Source: Trichopria drosophilae
Lineage: Eukaryota > Arthropoda > Insecta > Hymenoptera > Diapriidae
Assembly (NCBI GenBank): GCA_030407085.1
Contig: CM059582.1
Location: forward strand, 162,370,001 to 162,434,000
DNA length: 64,000 nucleotides
Reading direction: 5' to 3'
Shown here: positions 11,401 to 22,683 of the stretch, piece after piece
Numbering within the stretch: the stretch's first letter is position 1
How the letters are laid out: each line of letters opens with the position of its first letter
Notes under the pieces: model-generated
The model's input: the letters and a program-made list of their open reading frames with translations, nothing else
Databases searched by the model: none
What the model was told of the DNA's origin: nothing
Made by a program: the position numbers and the translations under genes

Positions 11401-14400
11401 GCATGTTCATATAAATTTTTACATATTTATATATATTTTATTTTTTTATATTATATTTTTGTACTAATGGCAGTTTTCTTCCTTTAGATTTATTATAATT
11501 GCATGCTAACCAATCATATTCATATACCACTTTATTCCAAATAACTGTTAACTCGAAATTGTAGTATAATATAATTTTATTAGTCTTATAATTATGAATG
11601 TCGTTTTTTATTTTTTATTTATTTTTTATCTTTTACCTTTTTCTTTTTTGTTGTTAATATTATTACTAGTTGGGATTATAAATGTTTTAACAAAGCCTAG
11701 CGTTTGGGAATCCAAGTGTTTGAAATGTTTAGAGATCTTTAAACTATAGCAATTTTAATATCTAATGCAATGTATATAAACATCCTGGTAGGTCATAAGC
11801 CCGGTTTAAAACAAATTTAATTCAGATAAATTCAAATTAAAAAAAAAACGATAAGATTGTACACTTTTAAAAAAACTAATTTTATACATATATTTATTAA
11901 CTATATTATAAACTATATTTGTGTAGAATTATAATAAAAATATTAATAAGGGTTCGGCTTTGTCCTACAAAGTTGGTTGCTGTTGATTTTCCTCCAGAGG
12001 AAATTCAATTAATTATAACACACATAAGTAACTATGCACAAAATTAAAAATTAAGAAAATATTCCGAATCCGACTCCAATTTATAAGGATACATATCTCT
12101 GCGAAGAAGTTATATACAAATTTTTAGATATATTAGATAAATATGTATATTTTAATCAATATAGTTTATTTTATATTATTTTATATTATATTTTATTCAG
12201 TCATACATACACAATTTACATTGGAAGGGTGGACAGACATTCCCTGCCACCGAATGTACGCAAATGTGCTGCAAAAGTGCTCCAAGCACTCCGCGAACTG
12301 AATTTGAAAGCGTATAACACGCCTGTACTAACCTAGTTTTTATTTATAAACTAATTAAAATTTAGATATATATAATGGAATAGAAGTTTTAGATTTTAGT
12401 ATCGCTATGGAAGAATAGATATACTTAAATCCCGAATATCCTTTGCAATAAGCCATTTAATAATTAGGTTTTTTGTTGTCCGGTACACAGGTATCTTGTA
12501 ATAGTCCAATATTAAGTTAATGCATTTACTAGCTGTTACTACAAAACATCTTTGCCCTATACTTTTACTACCAAAGGAACCACGATTAAGTTTGTTAATT
12601 TTTTATGACATAAAGAGGCGCCTCTGCATAGAACAGTTTCCTTAATTCTAACAACTTAGATTTTTTAAAAATCATATTTGACGGATATAGGTGGCTTTTA
12701 AAATAAATTATTTTTATTACTGATTTTTGTAAGATATCTACTTTATAAAATACATTATGTAATGCACTTCCCCATGCTATGATCCCATACCTCAATATGG
12801 ATAAAAATAGTGTATGGTAAACCGTAATACATTGGTCTCTGTTTAAATAATCTCTTAGTTTGAGGAAAACATATGGGAAATGCCTAAATTTGCTAACTAT
12901 ATTGTTTATATGCTCATTCCATCATAAATAGGAAGCAATGGAAACTCCTAAATATTTAATACATTGCACTCTATGCAAACTCCAATTTCATTAAAAACTG
13001 GTATACTATCCTTGTAGCACCCAAAAGGCACAATTTTAGTTTTGTCCAAGTTTACCGATAATTGATTTTCATGTAGCCATTTAATTATGTTGGGAAGTTC
13101 ATTTTTTACTTTATTAATTAGCTCTTGCCAACTATTATCTTCGTAGAGTACAACCGTATCATCTGCATATGATATCATTTTTCCTGTTTTACTTGATTTC
13201 GTAATATCATTTAAATAGATTAAAAATAAGAGAGGACCTAAAATGGTACCTTGTTGAACTCCTATGTCCATATTTTTTATGTCACTATAAGAATATCCAA
13301 TTTTTACTCTCTGCTGTCTATTTAAAAGATAACTCTCCATAAGATTGTATACCGTGCCTCTCAATCCTATATTGTACAATTTGTTTAACAATATGCCATG
13401 GTTAATATTGTCGAAGGCTTTTGCTAAGTCGAGGAAAACTCCTAGTGTAGGATTACCTTTATCAGCGCACAATGCACAGACTTTGTTAATATTGCTATCG
13501 GGTCAATTGTTGATTTCTTTTTTCTAAATCCATATTGTGCATCTACTAAAATTTTATATTTACACATGAATTTTGATATGAATTTTGATAATCTATATTT
13601 AATCAGTACATATTTCTTTTCAGAATCAGCTTTGAGATTATTCCTGCAGAAGACAATGAAAACAAGTCTCCGGTATTTCATGATGAGCACTCATTAGGCT
13701 TAGCATCATGGTGCGTACAGCCTCTTTACTGTTACGCTTACAATCGGCTTCTGGATTTACGCCAAAATAAACACAGACGAGAAGAACCAACAACTATTTC
13801 ACGATGGCTTCTTGGTACCCTCTTGCTGAATCCTGATATTTCAACCTTTTGGAACATGAGACGAGAGCTGGTACGGAGTATGAGGCTTGATCCATTGCAG
13901 GAACTTCACTTTGTGGGGGTTGTTCTTCATTACAAAGCAAAATGTTTCGAAGCTTTCTCTTACCGACGTTGGCTTTTGAAATTTATGCTGATTGAAAATA
14001 AAAATTCAGACTACGATGTTGAAGTTCTTCTCCAAAATGAACTCTGTGTTACTACGATGTCTGCAGACAGGTACGCAAACAACTGTTATGCGTGGAGTCA
14101 TCGAGAACACATTATAGGTACATACGAAGCTTTAGCCCGGTCCGGATTCAACAATCTGTTAGAAAACGAATGGGAACAATCTGCAAAATGGTGCAGTAGT
14201 CATGTATCGGATTATAGTGGATTCAATTATCGACAGTTTCTTTTAAAGAATTTACTTTTACGACAACGACCACCTAATGAACAGAGACTTACCAGTGAAG
14301 TTTATGCAAAGAAACGAGAAATTATCCTCGATTTTACAAAGATAGGTACGAGAGGTTGCAACGACGTATTTCTTCTTCATGATGGTTCGTGTAAAGAAGT

Positions 14401-14854
14401 TGTCGATCTTCTCCACGGCATTGATTCGTCAAAACGCTCAGATGCCGATTATGAACAAAATCTAATAAACTTATCTTTTTGGGCAGAAGATTGCATATTA
14501 AACGAGGAACTTATTAATACTTTCCCAGGACACGAGGCACTGTGGTATCATCGTAGATTTTTAGCCTATTCCCTTCTGGTATTGTTGACATCGTATCGAA
14601 GGTACTTTTGTTACAAAGCAGAAGTTTTTCAACTGCACCAAAATATTCGAGCACCATCAATAGAGAAGATTAAATCTAGCAAAATTGTAATGAATGCTCC
14701 GACAATTACGGACGACTCTGTCGGGTTGTTAGAAGTTGCATTCCGAAACCGTAATCGAGAAATGATCTCAGCATCTAAACATTACGGAAATCACCAAAAG
14801 GATCTTGCAGACAAATTTGTCCTCTTCTTAACATGCATCGGCTTAGTACCGTGA
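5472..14854 (+). CDS. PTAR1: Protein prenyltransferase alpha subunit repeat-containing protein 1
   Basis: PTAR1 is the alpha subunit that pairs with RABGGTB to form geranylgeranyltransferase type 3, which adds a second prenyl group to substrates such as the SNARE YKT6 (known for the mammalian family). Exon 1 is 5472-5548 (MQEDVFPAAEK..., donor GTAAGT). Exon 2 is 13624-14854, after TTTCTTTTCAG. The junction restores codon 26 and the reading frame, giving 435 residues against about 400 in human. PPTA-type repeats are visible: 'FWNMRREL' (~101), 'AFSYRRWLL' (~136), 'CYAWSHREHI' (~179), 'GFNYRQFLL' (~226) and 'ALWYHRRFL' (~323). The 'SWCV' and 'LLLNPDIS' blocks also match human PTAR1. Coding is intact. 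The single intron is 8.1 kb of repeats. Confidence 0.92.
6318..6546. mobile_element. Short inverted-repeat element (MITE), TA target
   Basis: The termini CAGTAGGACCTCTCTTATTC and its reverse complement bound 229 bp. TA lies on both sides (6316-6317 and 6547-6548). The phrase 'CTCTTATTCTAAT' is repeated inside near both ends. This is typical of a non-autonomous Tc1/mariner-type element. There is no ORF. Confidence 0.8.
6710..7690 (-). mobile_element. LINE 3' fragment, antisense in PTAR1 intron
   Basis: The minus strand reads 'LPTVKSLHRYHDLLLAYNIV', typical of the C-terminal tail of Jockey-like reverse transcriptases. It ends in an (AATA)n tail at 6709-6724. The copy is 5' truncated, frameshifted and split by the inverted-repeat element at 7045-7510. 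Confidence 0.65.
7045..7510. mobile_element. Inverted-repeat element with internal 61-bp tandem units
   Basis: The termini are CCCTGGCGAAA and TTTCGCCAGGG. Inside, about 3.5 copies of a ~61-bp unit (7150-7360) share 'GGAATGACTCAGGATTCG', 'GGATTGAA' and 'AACGGATTGCAAAT'. The element interrupts an antisense LINE. The open frame across it on the minus strand is a by-product of the repeats. No clear target duplication was seen. Confidence 0.65.
7779..8472 (+). repeat. Direct duplication, copy 1
   Basis: This ~690-bp segment matches 9927-10617 in the same orientation. Shared blocks include AACTCACTTTATTTCTTTG, the long stretch around 8150-8280 that starts with GGACTAAATAACTTC, and the end AAATTAATCTCAGAATA. 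The element at 8473-9627 begins exactly where the similarity ends. Confidence 0.8.
8557..8784. mobile_element. Near-complete palindromic MITE, TA target
   Basis: The 228-bp unit is an almost full-length palindrome. It starts CCCAGATAACATTC and ends in the reverse complement, flanked by TA on both sides. It is much more GC-rich than its surroundings, with repeated ACGCGTATTGCGTCTCAC and GTGAGTTCACGCG blocks. It would fold into one long hairpin. Confidence 0.85.
9443..9515 (+). other. tRNA-like stretch, possible SINE head or decayed tRNA
   Basis: The sequence has a GTGGTCAAATGG segment resembling a polymerase III A box. About 45 bp later there is GGGATCGATTCTAGG, close to a B box (GGTTCGAATCC consensus) with arm-like pairing. 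I could not fold a convincing acceptor stem, so I do not call a tRNA gene. Confidence 0.25.
9927..10617 (+). repeat. Direct duplication, copy 2
   Basis: This is the partner of 7779-8472. The similarity is high in the second half and looser in the first 150 bp, with small indels. It may be a family repeat rather than a local segmental duplication. Confidence 0.8.
11275..11465 (+). repeat. T/A-rich low-complexity tandem stretch
   Basis: A degenerate unit of about 30-35 bp built on TTTTTGCATGTTTATATATA recurs several times. It contains no gene. Confidence 0.55.
12190..13621 (-). mobile_element. 5'-truncated LINE, antisense, abutting a splice site
   Basis: The minus strand encodes a reverse transcriptase in pieces: 'DAQYGFRKKKST', 'FLDLAKAFDNINHGILL', 'GVQQGTILGPLLFLIYLNDI' and 'SYADDTVVLY' (YADD near 13158-13169). 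After stops come 'RYGIIAWGSALHN' and a C-terminal tail. A TGACTGAATAAAATATAAT segment with repeated ATAAAAT marks the 3' end near 12190. At least one frameshift (around 13450-13490) and stops near 12948 break it. The homology continues to within a few bases of the PTAR1 exon 2 acceptor. It is Jockey-like by motif. Confidence 0.85.
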
Positions 14855-14926
14855 AATTTTTTAACTTAATTTTTAAATGCAAATATAGTTGAAAGGAAAT
14901 ATACTCGTTGAATGAACTTGGCGTTC

Positions 14927-14932
14927 AATAAA
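14927..14932 (+). terminator. AATAAA polyadenylation signal of PTAR1
   Basis: A canonical AATAAA lies 73 bp after the PTAR1 stop codon, followed by AATTTGTAG and a GT-rich stretch. Confidence 0.7.
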
Positions 14933-15874
14933 ATTTGTAGAAACATGCAAGTCCGTCCAGTGGTTCCCACTACGAGAGTCTATATTGACTGTATGCATCT
15001 CAAGAATCGAATTAAAGTTCAACCGAGTAGGAAGTATATTTAGACCAAGCTTCAAGACGATTATTGCGACGCGTGTTGGCTCGTATGTAAAACATGGAAG
15101 TTGGCTTAAGCCATCTAAGAGGCCCTCACATTCACAGACGAAATCTTGCATTGCTTTCAAAAATAAACTTTTAACTTTTCACATCACGCTTCAGATGACG
15201 TCTCTTTTGCAGTACAAAATAAGCGGCCGGCAACGAATGAGACGAATTTTTCTAGTGAACTTTGTAGCTTACGATAGTTGCTAGTGTTTACCACAGTTTT
15301 TTAATGGAAAAGAAGTGTAGAGATTTTTTAATATCATTTCTACAATCACTTATTTTAAACCTTCGATGTGATGATAATTTCGTAATCTCGGGAACTAGAC
15401 TTATATCGAAACGTGTAGCAATGTCGTATTAATAGAGCATTTTTCCCGTTTTATTTACATAAAAGTTAGAACATTTCGTTCAAAGCACGTTGAAAAACTA
15501 TGAGTTTTGTTCTCGAGATATTACTTGTTGATTACCTTTATTGTTTAATTTTTTAATCGTTGAATATATAAATCAGTGCTATTTGAATCGGAGATTACTT
15601 GCTGTATCATTGAGTGTCGGATTTCCTTGGTAAGAAAATGTTAACCAATTTGTTAATGCATATTTCAGAAATATTTATGCACCTTCACCCAGGAAATGAA
15701 AAATGTTTGTGAGTATTATTCAGTTGATGTTTCTTATTTTGATACAAAACTTTATTACTTGTCATCTAGTACAATAAAAAAAGGAATATTTATTGAAATA
15801 TTTAATACTTTTGAGCATGTTTAGAGAGACATTTATTTTCAAATTAATATGTTTCAATTTTGCTGTAATATATT
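14933..15874. other. Unassigned stretch after PTAR1
   Basis: Bases 14940-15290 are more GC-rich and complex than their surroundings and open in two overlapping frames (+ 14985-15284, - 15160-14873). Neither product resembles a family I know. The stretch could be distal 3' UTR or an unannotated non-coding exon. From 15300 to 15874 I see only AT-rich DNA. Confidence 0.35.
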
Positions 15875-15878
15875 TTAA

Positions 15879-17413
15879 CCCATTAAGGACCAAATGGATA
15901 ATTTTTCGTGGTAGACTTCAAGGGCGATATTTTATATGAAACCGGATTTTTAAAAAATCGGAACCAATTACATCTTATGTAGAATTGATCGATCTTTTCG
16001 AACCAGCCGTTAAAAAATCAATCGATCCCATTCCAAAAAAGTTATGCTTGGTTTTTCACAAAAAAATCAGATTTTTTCACTGACAAATCTTCTATTACAA
16101 TAATCTACCTAGCCTAGAAATTCTCCAGTAATCCTTAGAAATGACGTATCTAAAAATTCTCGGAATAATAATTTAAAATATATCGAGTACCATAAGATAA
16201 ACCAAAGTCTCCGAACCTTTTCGGCGATTTTATAAAGATACGTGGTAGGATTTTCCTTTTTCTCTAATGGTTTTTTGTTGTTTTATTTTTTTTAAACTTT
16301 TTCTTTTTTGCTTTGTTCCATCGATTCGATCGATCTCCTTTTCACCCTTCCCTTACATTGTTGTTGCTTTTCATTTTCCTTTTATCGTTTACCGTTTTTA
16401 TATAAAGTGTTTTCCCATTTGATTTCATACAGTCTCCAAATGGTATTCTGGATAGCTGGGCACTAATCCCCGGTCACTTGATCCAGACTCTCCGCAGATA
16501 TTTTGGCAAAAAATATTACAGAGATCAGATAAGAAGTACGAAATTTCTATTTCAGTCATATTTAATTAGTGTAATTTATATTGAATTATATTGTTGCAAG
16601 TGCTTTGCCTAAGCCTTCGATGTTTAACCCCTCCACTAACAAGCGCCATGTTGTGCAACTTGCAGACGGAAATAAGGAAAACTTGAAATTTGAGGGAGAT
16701 TGTTGTATAAATATATACAATAAGCAAAGAAATCAGCAGAGACTCGGATGTCCTGAGAGAGCGTTAGCGAGTGAAGATGTAAAGCTCGTATTATTTAAAC
16801 GGCATTCTCATATCGGAAACGGATAAGGAGATCATTTATCGGTGAAAATATCGCGACCACGAACCTTTAATTTTGAAATGTGCATGATAGCATTTTCAAA
16901 ATAATGTTGGAAATTTCCAAAATGGCGGCTAAAACACGAAAATATCAGCGAAAAGCTCCGAAATTTTTTATTCGACAATGATAGACTTTCAGAAAAATGT
17001 TATTGAACAAAGAGTTCTTAGAATTAATCAAAGAATACGCTCAAATCTTTTCAAAATGTATTGAACACGTTAGTTCATTTTCTTAATCGCAACATTTTTA
17101 AAAGATAAGAAAAGTTATACAAGAATTATAAAAAAAACTATTTTTTTTGACCGATCAATGATCTCCTTAACGGTTTCCGATATGAGAATGCCAATTAAAT
17201 AATATTTGTCAGTGAAAAAATTTGATTTTTTTGTGAAAACCCAAGCATAACTTTTTTGGAATAGGCTCGATTGATTTTTTAACGGCAGATTCGGTAAGAT
17301 CGATTAATTTTACGGAAGATGTAATTGATTCCGATTTTTTAAAAATCCGCTTTCGTATAAAATACCGCCCTTGAAGTCGACCACAGAAAATTGTCCATTT
17401 GGTCCTTAATGGG
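15879..17413. mobile_element. piggyBac-like non-autonomous element, TTAA target
   Basis: The element is bounded by TTAA (15875-15878 and 17414-17417). Its termini begin CCCATTAAGGACCAAATGGA and the inverted repeats extend about 210 bp, with 'ATCAATCGATCCCATTCC' and 'AAAAAAGTTATGCTTGG' blocks on both arms. Inside, a second inverted pair (GGCATTCTCATATCGGAAAC near 16800 and its complement near 17180) shows a nested or composite structure. There is no transposase. The open frame at 16581-16826 lies inside and is not a gene. Confidence 0.85.
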
Positions 17414-17908
17414 TTAAGCAAGTTCAACATATGTTATTACAATGCTTTATTTACACTGATGATAAAAATGAAGTTCGAAATTGTCATAATACAATTATGA
17501 ATTCCGATATAAATCGGAAAATAATCGTAAAATGCGTTTTTTACAGTTACAATAATTTTTTAAAGATAAACTCTATATATTTTAGAGACTGTTCATTAAC
17601 CAAGCGATTGGATGAATGCTCTTCCCCTTGGTTAATAAAAAGCACACCAAAAGATATATTTCTTATTTTTTTTTTAATACCTTAATTTTTTCCGAAGAGG
17701 ACCTAGAATACGGTCGAAATATAAAATGCTTTTTATTTTAATGTCAATGTTATTTGTTAATTAATTTATTATGGTGTATACGTTTAAAACATTAATATAA
17801 TCTGTAAATGTATCTGTTCTATAGTGACCATCTATACATAAAAATATTCAATATTAAACACTGCGGTCGACAAACCTGAATAATTTAAATCAATAACAAT
17901 GTCTTTAA

Positions 17909-18369
17909 CCCTTTCAGTCACGAATTTTTCTAGTAATGGCTTTTTCTTAAATTTTGTATACAGGGGTTTTTGGAGCCACTGATTACGAATTTGGTGTCAG
18001 ATTTACAAAATTCAAAATGACGGATTCAATATAAGACCAAATTACAGTTTCTCAGAATTTTGGTCGGCCATATTGGATCCGTCATTTTTAATTTTGTAAA
18101 TCCGATATTGGATTCGTAATCAGCGCCCCCAAAAACCCTTGTATACCAAACGTCAAATAATAGGCTATTAATTCGTCCTGGCATGAATTTCTTTTGAAAA
18201 TATAATTATTTTACATAATTATGCAATATTTTTATTTTTTAATAACATTTATTGGAGTCTTAGGAAGGAAAGGAACAAGAAATTGTAACGAAATCGTTGT
18301 CGAACCACTCATAAACGATGAGTAATACCATGTAGGTGGGACACTGGTGTCACGCTGTGACTGAAAGGG
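17909..18369. mobile_element. piggyBac-like MITE, TTAA target
   Basis: This is a 461-bp element with TTAA on both sides (17905-17908 and 18370-18373) and the termini CCCTTTCAGTCACG / TGACTGAAAGGG. The core 17965-18160 is itself an inverted repeat, with 'GGGGTTTTTGGAGCCACTG' and 'CAGCGCCCCCAAAAACCC' at its ends. It also contains 'GATTACGAAT' and 'AATTCAAAATGACGGATTC', modules that recur near 22700-23170. Confidence 0.85.
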
Positions 18370-18539
18370 TTAATGATTTCCAAGAATCTGACTTGCCCTT
18401 AAATTGTAAAAAAAAACTTTTTTAACCAACACAAAATAAAATATAAAATATTTTCGCGTATTTTGTTTATAATCGAAAGTAATGCCCAAATCAATAATTT
18501 ATTGGAACGGACAAAACACTATAAATTTCTTACAGCGAA

Positions 18540-18705
18540 AATTTACTCTTTATCGAGTAAAATTTGAGCAACTCTATTGAGTTTTTTGAGAGAATTTTCA
18601 TTCCAGCCATCGAGTTTTTCCTCCATGTACGTTAGGAATTCACTCTTTCAATGGGGTGACTCAATTTTTACTCCATCAAGAGTAAATTCTCACTCCAAGG
18701 AATTT
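18540..18705. repeat. Relic of the ACTC-rich palindromic MITE family
   Basis: Paired ACTCTTTATCGAGTAAAATT and TTTTTACTCCATCAAGAGTAAA blocks with GAATTCACTCTTTC between them resemble the better-kept element at 56026-56229. The ends are not clear. Confidence 0.4.
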
Positions 18706-18734
18706 AGAATCCCTCCTGAACGAATTCAAGTGTC

Positions 18735-19258
18735 CCCAGTAAACAAAAATCGATTAAAATAGATTCAGATTTTCAATTATTTTGAATTCTGTTGAATTAA
18801 CTTTTTGAATTCCTGGAAAATAATTCACGAATGTTGATGAATGTATACACTTCGAGTTTTCATTGTATCTTAGTTCACGATTATTTTAAAGAAATAATTA
18901 ATCCTCCATTTTGAAACAATATTTCGTTTATTTATAATGACTAAGTGTTTCCGCAAGCTTGTAAACAATTATAGTCGAAATCGCTATTTATTCGTCGAAA
19001 TCGAATTTATTTAGCGCCTAAGAATTGACACATATCGCAAACATAATCTTTCTTTTATTAAAAAATATGAAACAATTTTAAGCATGGAGAGGGTGTTCAT
19101 AATTATTCACGGAAGACATTTTCAATACATATGCAAAGATTGAAAATAATTCGGAATATAGAAAGATTGGAGAAGGTTCAGAAAGTGAATTCAGATATCG
19201 AGCACACAATTATTATGAATACTTTTTAATCGATTTTCGTTTGTTGGGTCATCAAAAT
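18735..19258. mobile_element. 524-bp inverted-repeat element inserted in the older transposon
   Basis: The ends CCCAGTAAACAAAAATCG and CGATTTTCGTTTGTTGGG are inverted, with ATTAAAA following on both sides. Removing the element joins the flanks into the older element's arm, which fixes its borders; only a TC is duplicated. The CCCA(G/A)-type ends resemble those at 8473-9627 and 6064. Confidence 0.7.
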
Positions 19259-19565
19259 GACGCTTCAAAATTTACGTATTATTGCTGATCCCCTTCTCAA
19301 TATATCGACAAAAACGCTAAGTTTCAATATTAAAATTCTGAAGTTTTTATTATATGCGTATATTTATATGTATATTCATAATTTTTATCTTTTAAAATGT
19401 TTATATTTACTGTCTATACATATATAGGTACCTTAGTAAAAAATGAAAGAAAACGACGATGTTAACGTCATCGAAAGGTGCGTTGTACCGGAATTGTATT
19501 TATAAGAAGGTTTTGTTAATCATCTTTTTTTGAAAGGACCTTTTTTTTCACTACTTTAACGCGAA

Positions 19566-20060
19566 ACAGGTCTTACATGGCCTAGAAGCTAAAAGTGGTG
19601 CAGAAAACTTGGTGAACTATTTGAGGGTAACGTTTGCAGAAAACTTTTACAACACGCAAGTAAACTCTATGAAAAAGAAATTGTTCACAGTAGTGCCACA
19701 AATTTACGACTTGAGCCTTTTGTTGGATCTTTAAAAATCATGAACGACGTTGTTCACAGTTGTTTTTAGATGAAAAAAAGCAAAACTATTTTACACATTG
19801 AGAAAAGTGTTGAAGAATTGAACAAAGCCTTCGATACAACTGATGTACCAGAATCATTAAAAATGCATATCATTCTCAATCACCTTCTTCAATGTTTGGA
19901 ATGTATCGATGACAAAGAAGCATTTGGTTTGTGATCTGAACAGTCCGGTGAATCCATTCATCATGAATTTTTAATCTATCGTAATAGATACAAAATTAAT
20001 TCAATAAAGGACGCTTCATACGTTTTTCAATTGCGAAAGGCTATATAGTGGAATTTTCTT
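19566..20060 (+). pseudogene. Transposon protein relic (SEQ..ES.H motif)
   Basis: Shifting frames give 'KWCRKLGELFEGNVCRKLL', then 'LEPFVGSLKIMNDVVHSC', then 'LKMHIILNHLLQCLE' and 'SEQSGESIHHEFLIYRNRY', with stops and frameshifts between. This order resembles the C-terminal block of a transposon protein widespread in animal genomes, as I remember it. I do not assign a superfamily. It lies between the inverted arms at 18712 and 20334. Confidence 0.5.
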
Positions 20061-20334
20061 CAAGGCATCGCTAATTGTAATAATGTTACAGGGTGTGTGT
20101 ACATAAACTGTAAATATATAATAAAAATAAATATTATCATTAACCATCTAACTATACGCATGCAATAAAAAATTCACAATTTTAATATTGAAAATTAACG
20201 TTTTTGTCGATATCTTGAGAAGGAGATCTCGGATTTTTAATGAAATTTCATTTTGCTATTTTTCACGTCCTTTAAAAAATACGACGTCAATTTTGAAGCG
20301 ACATTTGATGACACTTGAATTCGTTCAAGAAGGA

Positions 20335-22683
20335 TGTATAAGAAAATTTTAAATACAATTATTTCAAATAAAATTAATTAAATTGATACTTATACGTACT
20401 AAGAAAAAGGTGGTTCCGACGGTTGTGTTCCAAAGTTTGAATATTTTTCTATTTGGTTACCGCACTCTTGATGACTCGTTATGAATTCCCATTTACTGAG
20501 CACACATGCTGTTTTGAAGGGTTTTTGTGTTACCAACCTCTGAGAAGTCCACCGTTGTACAAAGACTATTCTTTTCGGAAGTAAGACGATTCGTTTCCTC
20601 TTACAATCGGTTTACTGTTTAGATTATTCATAACCTTTTTTTATTTATTCAATTGTTAAAAAAATTGTTTTAAATAGTTTTTTTCGAAATTATCTTTCAA
20701 AATACTTATAAAACAACGATAATAATATCAAAACATTTTTTGTCGCTTAATATCTGTAAGAGAATATATGTTGAAAAACCTTAGAATATACTGCAGCAAA
20801 ATCTCTAAAGTCGCTCAAACAGTAACGTAAATACTTCAATACTTATTTGTTTTTCTCGTTAACATAATTTAGTAAGTAGAAAGTAGAAGTCTCAATTAAC
20901 AGATCGAATAATTCTATACGAATTTTAACGTTTAGTCTTAAATTGTGAAGCCTTAAGGACATTTTTCTTTCCTCTAAATCCCATCAAGTTGAAAATTACT
21001 AATTAAAAAACGAAAAATTGATCAATATTTCAATTAGTCATCATTTTTACTAATAAGTAATAAAAAACTACTAAATTAAACTATTCAATTTCTACTTTTA
21101 GATTATGTATAATAATTATACATAACATTTTATTTACTAATTAGTAGTTTTTACTATTTCCTAGTAAATAATGACTAATTGATAATAATCCATTTCTCAG
21201 TTTAGATTAGTATTTTTTAGCTACTAAATCAGATTTAGTTCCTTTATGATATACGGATTTGAAAATATTAATTTTTTGATACTCACGAACATTTTTCTTT
21301 TTTCTATAATTAGAGATTTTCAAAATAATCCTAAAGTTTTTAAAGTTACCCAAATCTACTGATATTTCTATTTCTATTCTATTTAAATCCGATCTGTAGA
21401 AATAGGATCAAAAGCATTTTTACACGAAAGCATACTTCTAGAACCAATTTCCATTTGGAATAATATAACTGTAGTTTGATAAATTGAATATACATTAAAT
21501 TCAATAGGATTCGTTTTCTTTACATTTTTATTAATCGATTTGATTAAATGTAACCGCGTATATATTTCCAAATTCACACAATACTTCAGCTATAATGTAA
21601 TACGTTATATTTTAAAACGTATACGAGAAGTAGACATTTGGCGCTGACGCATCTATTTAAAGTTTTTAATAACACGTCTAATAACTAAGTACCGCTCCTG
21701 CAATACCCTGTAATAAATTTAATTTCTTTTGTTAAATTCTTTATTTATTTATTCGTTAAGAAAATCAAAGAGAATGTTATATAATGGGAAGAATATTATA
21801 AATATTATTCCCTATTGTTGATGATTTTCGAGTTAGTAAATCTTCATTAGGTATACACAAGTTTTTTTTTTATATATAGCTGTCCTCGATATTCGTGTAC
21901 ATCTGAGTGACAGGTTGAAGTTGAAACTGCGATTTTGTACGTGGGACATGAAATGTACTACATGTTGACTTTCATCGAAGACACAAATTGAGGTGCCTGA
22001 ATCCGCAATTAACATACCTGCGTAGGGTAATGAATTTTGTACGTTTTAAAAGCTTTGAATTGTTTTATTAAATTATACATTTTAAAAGAATACAGTTGTT
22101 TTATTACTGATGCCATCTTAATAAATGTAAAGGACCTTTTGTTTGATTTTTACCAAATGTTGTTTGATTATTTTTGTTACCGATATTTTTGCGAATCGGC
22201 AATATTGGTAACTTGCGATAACTTCATAATCGAGTGTTGCTTTAATTATTTCCCTGCCAGCAGGGGTATTACCACACTGAGAGAAAGGATTTTTAAATAT
22301 GGTGAATCGAATAATTTTTTAAGTATGAAATAATTATTTAGCCCCCGAGTTCAATGTATACATTACTTAAATACTAACAAATGTAGTTAATTCTGATGTA
22401 AGATATAAAATACTAATCTTAAACGAATCGCCTATGACCTTTGAAGCACGGTGGTCCCTCTCAGGAACCACCTATTCTACCAGATAATTTCATTTGTAAA
22501 AATTGAATTTTGACGTATTTAAAATTATTAGTTAGCTTTTCTAGTAGCTAAGGTATTTGTCTACAATATTATACCACTAATATTAAGATTTCATTTGTTA
22601 TAAAATAGTTATAAATAAACAAACACTAAAAAATTCACTTTTTTGGAAAAAAGGAAGATTCAGTTGCGATTTTCATGGACATT
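20335..22683. other. No gene seen
   Basis: The stretch is AT-rich. At 21010-21205 an imperfect inverted repeat (AATTAGTCATCATTTTTACTA paired with TAGTAAATAATGACTAATT) suggests a MITE. At 21880-22010 a higher-complexity patch is open on the minus strand but resembles nothing I know. Confidence 0.4.

Larger units (their letters stand above)
5549..13623 (+). other. PTAR1 intron, transposon-rich
   Basis: This is an 8,075-bp intron with a GTAAGT donor and a TTTCTTTTCAG acceptor. It contains a TA-flanked short inverted-repeat element, two antisense LINE fragments, an inverted-repeat element with internal tandem units, a ~690-bp direct duplication and an element with a palindromic element inside it. 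The parts between about 10620 and 12190 are AT-rich, with a T-rich low-complexity stretch, and hold no gene I can see. Confidence 0.85.
18712..20334. mobile_element. Decayed DNA transposon with long inverted ends, split by an insertion
   Basis: The left end reads CCTCCTGAACGAATTCAAGT and the right end, reverse-complemented, reads CCTTCTTGAACGAATTCAAG. After skipping the insertion at 18735-19258, the left arm continues GTCATCAAAATGACGCTTC and matches the right arm's GTCATCAAATGTCGCTTC. Further in, 'ATATCGACAAAAACG' and 'TTTCAATATTAAAATT' pair between arms. A transposon-like coding relic lies between the arms. Confidence 0.7.

Noticed and set aside
16581..16826. 81-residue plus-strand ORF
   Set aside because: It lies within a TTAA element and overlaps an internal inverted repeat; no family resemblance.
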